Shown here in pieces: positions 5,876 to 8,021 of a stretch of DNA of 8,021 nt. The stretch comes from an uncultured Gallionellaceae bacterium (GTDB lineage Bacteria > Pseudomonadota > Gammaproteobacteria > Burkholderiales > Sulfuricellaceae). The stretch is taken from the NCBI GenBank assembly GCA_937873435.1, contig CALMWM010000109.1, positions 1 through 8,021 on the forward strand, given 5' to 3'. How positions within the stretch are numbered: position 1 is the stretch's first letter; each line of letters opens with the position of its first letter. Position numbers and translations under genes: made by a program. A model generated the notes under the pieces. It made no database searches. It had not been told where the DNA came from and saw only the letters and a list, made by a program, of their open reading frames with translations.

Positions 5876-6763
5876 ATGATAAACAAACTCTTGAGCCTGA
5901 ATGCCTGGGTGTTGTATCTCGATCAGGCAAAGCTGCCGGTATTGCGCCGCACCGTTGTGGAATTGGCACGTTTGAAAGGGCGGGAAGACGAGCTCAACGG
6001 CCACGAGTTGTCCGCCGTCATTCTGCATGACCCGATCATGACGGTGAAGGTGCTGCGCTATCTGGAATCTCATCGCAGCAAACACCAAACCACCGACATC
6101 ACCACCATCGATCGCGCCATCATGATGATAGGCACGACACCGTTCTTCGAGCATTTTTCGAATCAGCCGCTGATCGAAGACGCGCTCGCCGATTACCCGC
6201 TGGCCCTGGAAGGCATGATGCAAGTGATGAGCCGCGCGCGCCACGCGGCACTGTATGCGCTCGACTGGTCGGTACTGCGCAACGACATCGATACCGACGA
6301 GGTGGTGATAGCCGCTTTGCTGCGCGACATGGCTGAAATGCTATTGTGGTGTTTCGCCCCGAAACCGATGATGATGATCAACAGGCTGAAGCGAAACGAG
6401 CCAGGGCGACGCAGCATGGCGGTTCAGTGCGAGGTGCTGGGTTTCGCTTTGATCGAACTGCAACTGGCGCTGGCATCCACTTGGCATTTACCCAAATTGC
6501 TGTTGGCTCTGATGGATGAAAGCCACGCCAGCAAGCCGCGCACCCGCTGCGTTGCACTCGCCGTCGCGCTGGCGCGCCATTCGGCCAAAGGCTGGTTCGA
6601 CGCGGCTTTACCCGACGACCATGCGGCAATCAGCGATCTGCTGCGAATTTCACCCGATGAGACGTGGGAACGCATCCGCAATACCGCCCTGAAAACGGCG
6701 CGGGGTTGGGACTGGTACGGCGTGCCGCCGGCTGCTGGCTGGCTGCCGATGCTCCAAGCCTAG
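5876..6763 (+). CDS. HDOD-domain signalling protein (degenerate HD motif)
   Basis: From the ATG at 5876 the protein has 295 residues. Residues 16-95 follow the HDOD pattern: LPVLRRTVVELARL, then ELSAVILHDPIMTVKVLRYL, then the I-D-R-A-I-M-M-I-G segment. The place where HD-type hydrolases carry His-Asp reads ALLRDMAEMLLW (147-158), so the metal-binding histidine is an arginine and no phosphohydrolase activity is expected, as usual for HDOD proteins. The family acts as a non-enzymatic regulatory module, often near cyclic-di-GMP or chemotaxis proteins. The frame is open back to 5732, but the extra N-terminal residues look non-coding. No strong ribosome-binding site precedes 5876, so the start is moderately certain. 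It follows the EAL-GGDEF gene after 169 bases, and a functional link is plausible but inferred. Confidence 0.75.
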   Translation: MINKLLSLNAWVLYLDQAKLPVLRRTVVELARLKGREDELNGHELSAVILHDPIMTVKVLRYLESHRSKHQTTDITTIDRAIMMIGTTPFFEHFSNQPLIEDALADYPLALEGMMQVMSRARHAALYALDWSVLRNDIDTDEVVIAALLRDMAEMLLWCFAPKPMMMINRLKRNEPGRRSMAVQCEVLGFALIELQLALASTWHLPKLLLALMDESHASKPRTRCVALAVALARHSAKGWFDAALPDDHAAISDLLRISPDETWERIRNTALKTARGWDWYGVPPAAGWLPMLQA

Positions 6764-6782
6764 ACAGGGGGTTTTTTACACG

Positions 6783-6805
6783 AAAAAATCCCCGCACATG
6801 CGGGG
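6783..6805 (-). terminator. Intrinsic terminator of olsB
   Basis: On the minus strand CCCCGC and GCGGGG (6790-6795 and 6800-6805) form a perfect six-base-pair GC stem with a four-base loop. One A and six T residues follow (6789-6783). It lies 27 bases after the olsB stop and so ends that transcript between the convergent genes. An overlapping alternative hairpin can form with bases 6767-6777. Confidence 0.85.
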
Positions 6806-6832
6806 AAAAGGCGGAGGAAGATTCTGTCCCGG

Positions 6833-7582
6833 CTAGCCGATGAAGTGCTTGGCGTAACGAGCGGTTATGCGCGATTTCGGCAGCAGTATCAACAGGTCGG
6901 CGGTGTTGAAATCGGGATCCCAAGCCGGGTCGCCGCAAATATAGGCGCCGGCGCGCAGATAACCCTTGATCAGGGCGGGTGTGGCTGCTTCGAGATTCTG
7001 TTCCAAGCGATCCAGCGGCAAGGGATAGCGCGGAAATACGCGCCATTCGATGGGGCACATGCTCTCGGCCTTGAGGCGCTGGTACAGGCTGGCGGCCACA
7101 TGACCGCCGTCGGAAATACTGATGCTGGCGCATCCCATCAGATACTCGGCGTTATGGGTCTGCATGTATTTCGCCAGACCTTCCCACAGCATCGCGATGA
7201 CCGCGCCGCTGCGATAATCGGGATGCACGCAGGAGCGCCCGACTTCGACGGTGCGTTCGCTGAGGTTGGCAAGCCGCGTCAGGTCGAATTCGTTGCGCGA
7301 ATAAAAACCGCCGACTTCCTTGGCGCGCGCCGCGGTCAACATGCGGTAGGTGCCGATCACTTCGTTGCTGTCGCGCTCGCGCACCAGCAGGTGATCGCAA
7401 TACGGGTCGTAAATATCGCGGTCGATGCCGGGTTCGCGGCAGGTGGGATGGGCACCCATTTCTTCGACAAAAACCTTGTAACGCAGGCGCTGGGCTTCAC
7501 GCACCTCTTCTTCGGAATGCGCCAGACTCAACTGCAAGCGTGGTTGTACGCGCTGGGCCTGCGATAAGTGTTCGCTCAACAT
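6833..7582 (-). CDS. olsB: OlsB-type GNAT N-acyltransferase (ornithine lipid synthesis, first step)
   Basis: The 249-residue protein shows features of L-ornithine N-alpha-acyltransferases (hemolysin-like GNAT): RLRYKVFVEEMGAH (32-45), DPYCDHLLV (59-67), VIGTYRML (75-82), FYSRNEFDL (93-101), VEVGRSCVHPDYR (112-124), the LWEGLAKYM helix (132-140) and LMGCASISI (148-156). OlsB joins a 3-hydroxy fatty acid from acyl carrier protein to ornithine at the membrane, giving lyso-ornithine lipid; OlsA then adds a second acyl chain. No olsA is visible here. The frame extends to 7642, but I chose the ATG at 7582 because a GGAG lies ten bases upstream and the extra 20 residues look non-coding. The gene ends at a strong terminator and is divergent from the DUF47 gene. 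Other N-acyl amino acid synthases share these motifs, so the amino acid substrate is inferred from family. Confidence 0.8.
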   Translation of the reverse strand: MLSEHLSQAQRVQPRLQLSLAHSEEEVREAQRLRYKVFVEEMGAHPTCREPGIDRDIYDPYCDHLLVRERDSNEVIGTYRMLTAARAKEVGGFYSRNEFDLTRLANLSERTVEVGRSCVHPDYRSGAVIAMLWEGLAKYMQTHNAEYLMGCASISISDGGHVAASLYQRLKAESMCPIEWRVFPRYPLPLDRLEQNLEAATPALIKGYLRAGAYICGDPAWDPDFNTADLLILLPKSRITARYAKHFIG

Positions 7583-7632
7583 ATCTCGTTTTCTCCACTT
7601 TTTTAGAATGTGCTGACACGTTAAGCGCGGGC

Positions 7633-7651
7633 GGTTACGCATTGGTTACAA
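7633..7651 (-). promoter_or_regulatory. Second, degenerate Pho-box-like repeat near olsB
   Basis: On the minus strand TTGTAAC (7645-7651), CAAT, then GCGTAAC (7634-7640) form two units 11 bases apart. A weak -10-like CTTAAC (7620-7625) lies eight bases further on. It sits about 50 bases before the olsB ATG. The first unit differs from the TTGTCAC units by one base, but the second is poor. It is a tentative proximal site. Confidence 0.3.
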
Positions 7652-7723
7652 GCAGATTAAATTTCGATGAAGACGACCTGGATCACTGCGCCGGGAGGTA
7701 GCTGATAAAAACACCAACCGAAT

Positions 7724-7752
7724 ATGAACTTTTTTTGACTATATTGTGACAA
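7724..7752 (-). promoter_or_regulatory. PhoB-box-like triple direct repeat between olsB and DUF47
   Basis: On the minus strand TTGTCAC (7746-7752), TAGTCAA (7735-7741) and AGTTCAT (7724-7730) lie exactly 11 bases apart with A/T-only spacers AATA and AAAA. The -10-like CATATT (7721-7726) comes eight bases after the second unit, as expected for PhoB-activated promoters. The element matches the one at 2289-2317 at 19 of 29 positions. It faces olsB and leaves a long leader of about 130 bases. On the other strand it covers the apparent -35 box of the DUF47 gene. Confidence 0.6.
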
Positions 7753-7763
7753 CCGTCCATCAT
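7735..7763 (+). promoter_or_regulatory. Probable promoter of the DUF47 gene
   Basis: TTGACT (7735-7740) matches the -35 consensus at 5 of 6 positions, and CATCAT (7758-7763) follows after 17 bases with 4 of 6 -10 matches. Transcription would start near 7770, about 30 bases before the DUF47 ATG. The -35 box is wholly inside the Pho-like repeat on the opposite strand. Confidence 0.5.
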
Positions 7764-7773
7764 TTTGGAGGAA

Positions 7774-7800
7774 ATGCTCAAAACCAAGGGAGACGTTTGA
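7774..7800 (+). CDS. Possible leader mini-ORF ahead of the DUF47 gene
   Basis: An ATG at 7774 opens MLKTKGDV and ends with a TGA (7798-7800) that shares its last base with the DUF47 ATG (TGATG overlap). A GGAGG (7767-7771) precedes it but is only two bases from the ATG, which is too close for efficient initiation. It is a candidate translational-coupling peptide, or chance. Confidence 0.2.
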   Translation: MLKTKGDV

Positions 7801-8021
7801 TGTTCAGCAGCCTGATGCCACAACGCAGGGAATTTTTCGATCTTCTCGCCGCGCATTCCGATCGCGTGGTGGCGGGCGCCAACGCCACCTTACGCTTGAT
7901 CAATGGAATAGGCGGCAATAACGAGGAGGGCAATGCACTCATCAAGGAAGTGGACCTGAACGAGAAAAGCGCCGACAAGATCAAGGCCGACATTATCAAC
8001 TTGTTGCACAAGTCCTTCACT
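7800..8021 (+). CDS. DUF47/PhoU-like protein, N-terminal part (runs off the window)
   Basis: The first 74 residues are present. They begin MFSSLMPQRREFFDLLAAHS and continue with DRVVAGANATL (21-31), ALIKEVDLNEKSADKIKADI (46-65) and LLHKSFT at the edge. This matches the start of the DUF47 family, helical PhoU-like proteins found just upstream of, and co-transcribed with, Pit-type inorganic phosphate transporters. The family is thought to modulate transporter activity in the cytoplasm. The start is firm: AAGGGAG (7786-7792) lies seven bases before the ATG at 7800. Whether pit follows cannot be seen here. The gene shares its upstream region with the divergent olsB. A minus-strand frame across this stretch is a shadow. 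Confidence 0.85.
   Translation, partial: MFSSLMPQRREFFDLLAAHSDRVVAGANATLRLINGIGGNNEEGNALIKEVDLNEKSADKIKADIINLLHKSFT

Noticed and set aside
6845..7567. 240-codon plus-strand frame opposite olsB
   Set aside because: Antisense shadow; the minus strand carries all the GNAT/OlsB motifs, a ribosome-binding site and a terminator.
1..8021. CRISPR array, tRNA/rRNA genes, insertion sequence or prophage ends
   Set aside because: No regularly spaced long repeats, cloverleaf-like segments, transposase motifs or terminal repeats were seen on reading both strands.

Overview
The window looks like chromosomal DNA of a betaproteobacterium. GC content is moderately high with GC-rich third codon positions, and the protein types (EAL-CBS-GGDEF protein, HDOD protein, OlsB-type acyltransferase, DUF47/PhoU-like protein) would fit a Nitrosomonadales/Gallionellaceae-like genome. 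That placement is an impression from protein character and was not tested by any search.

Layout. Positions 1-2253 are read on the minus strand: a family-4-type glycosyltransferase (1030-2253), a PAP2 phosphatase overlapping its 3' end (534-1067), a 336-base gap, and the start of diacylglycerol kinase dgkA (1-197, cut by the window edge). A divergent promoter region (2254-2420) separates these from a plus-strand toxin-antitoxin pair: an RHH antitoxin with a UPF0175-like tail (2421-2768) and a PIN/DUF3368-like toxin (2780-3310). A roughly 450-base intergenic stretch follows. It holds a minus-strand terminator-like hairpin and a possible very small minus-strand ORF. Next come two plus-strand signalling genes, an EAL-CBS-GGDEF protein (3757-5706) and an HDOD-like protein (5876-6763). 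A minus-strand OlsB-type N-acyltransferase (6833-7582) converges on them through a clear terminator. Divergent from olsB is the start of a DUF47/PhoU-like gene (7800 to the window end), a type usually followed by a Pit phosphate transporter.

Main point. Four genes plausibly act on membrane lipids: dgkA makes phosphatidic acid from diacylglycerol, PAP2 dephosphorylates lipid phosphates, the glycosyltransferase could use diacylglycerol, and OlsB begins phosphate-free ornithine lipid synthesis. Upstream of both the glycosyltransferase and olsB, on the same strand as each gene, I find a PhoB-box-like element: three 7-base units spaced exactly 11 bases apart, each array beginning with TTGTCAC. The olsB copy also overlaps the apparent -35 box of the divergent DUF47(-pit) gene. 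This suggests a phosphate-starvation membrane-remodelling regulon in which one site could activate olsB and repress the low-affinity phosphate transport operon. The architecture is read from the sequence; the regulation is inferred.
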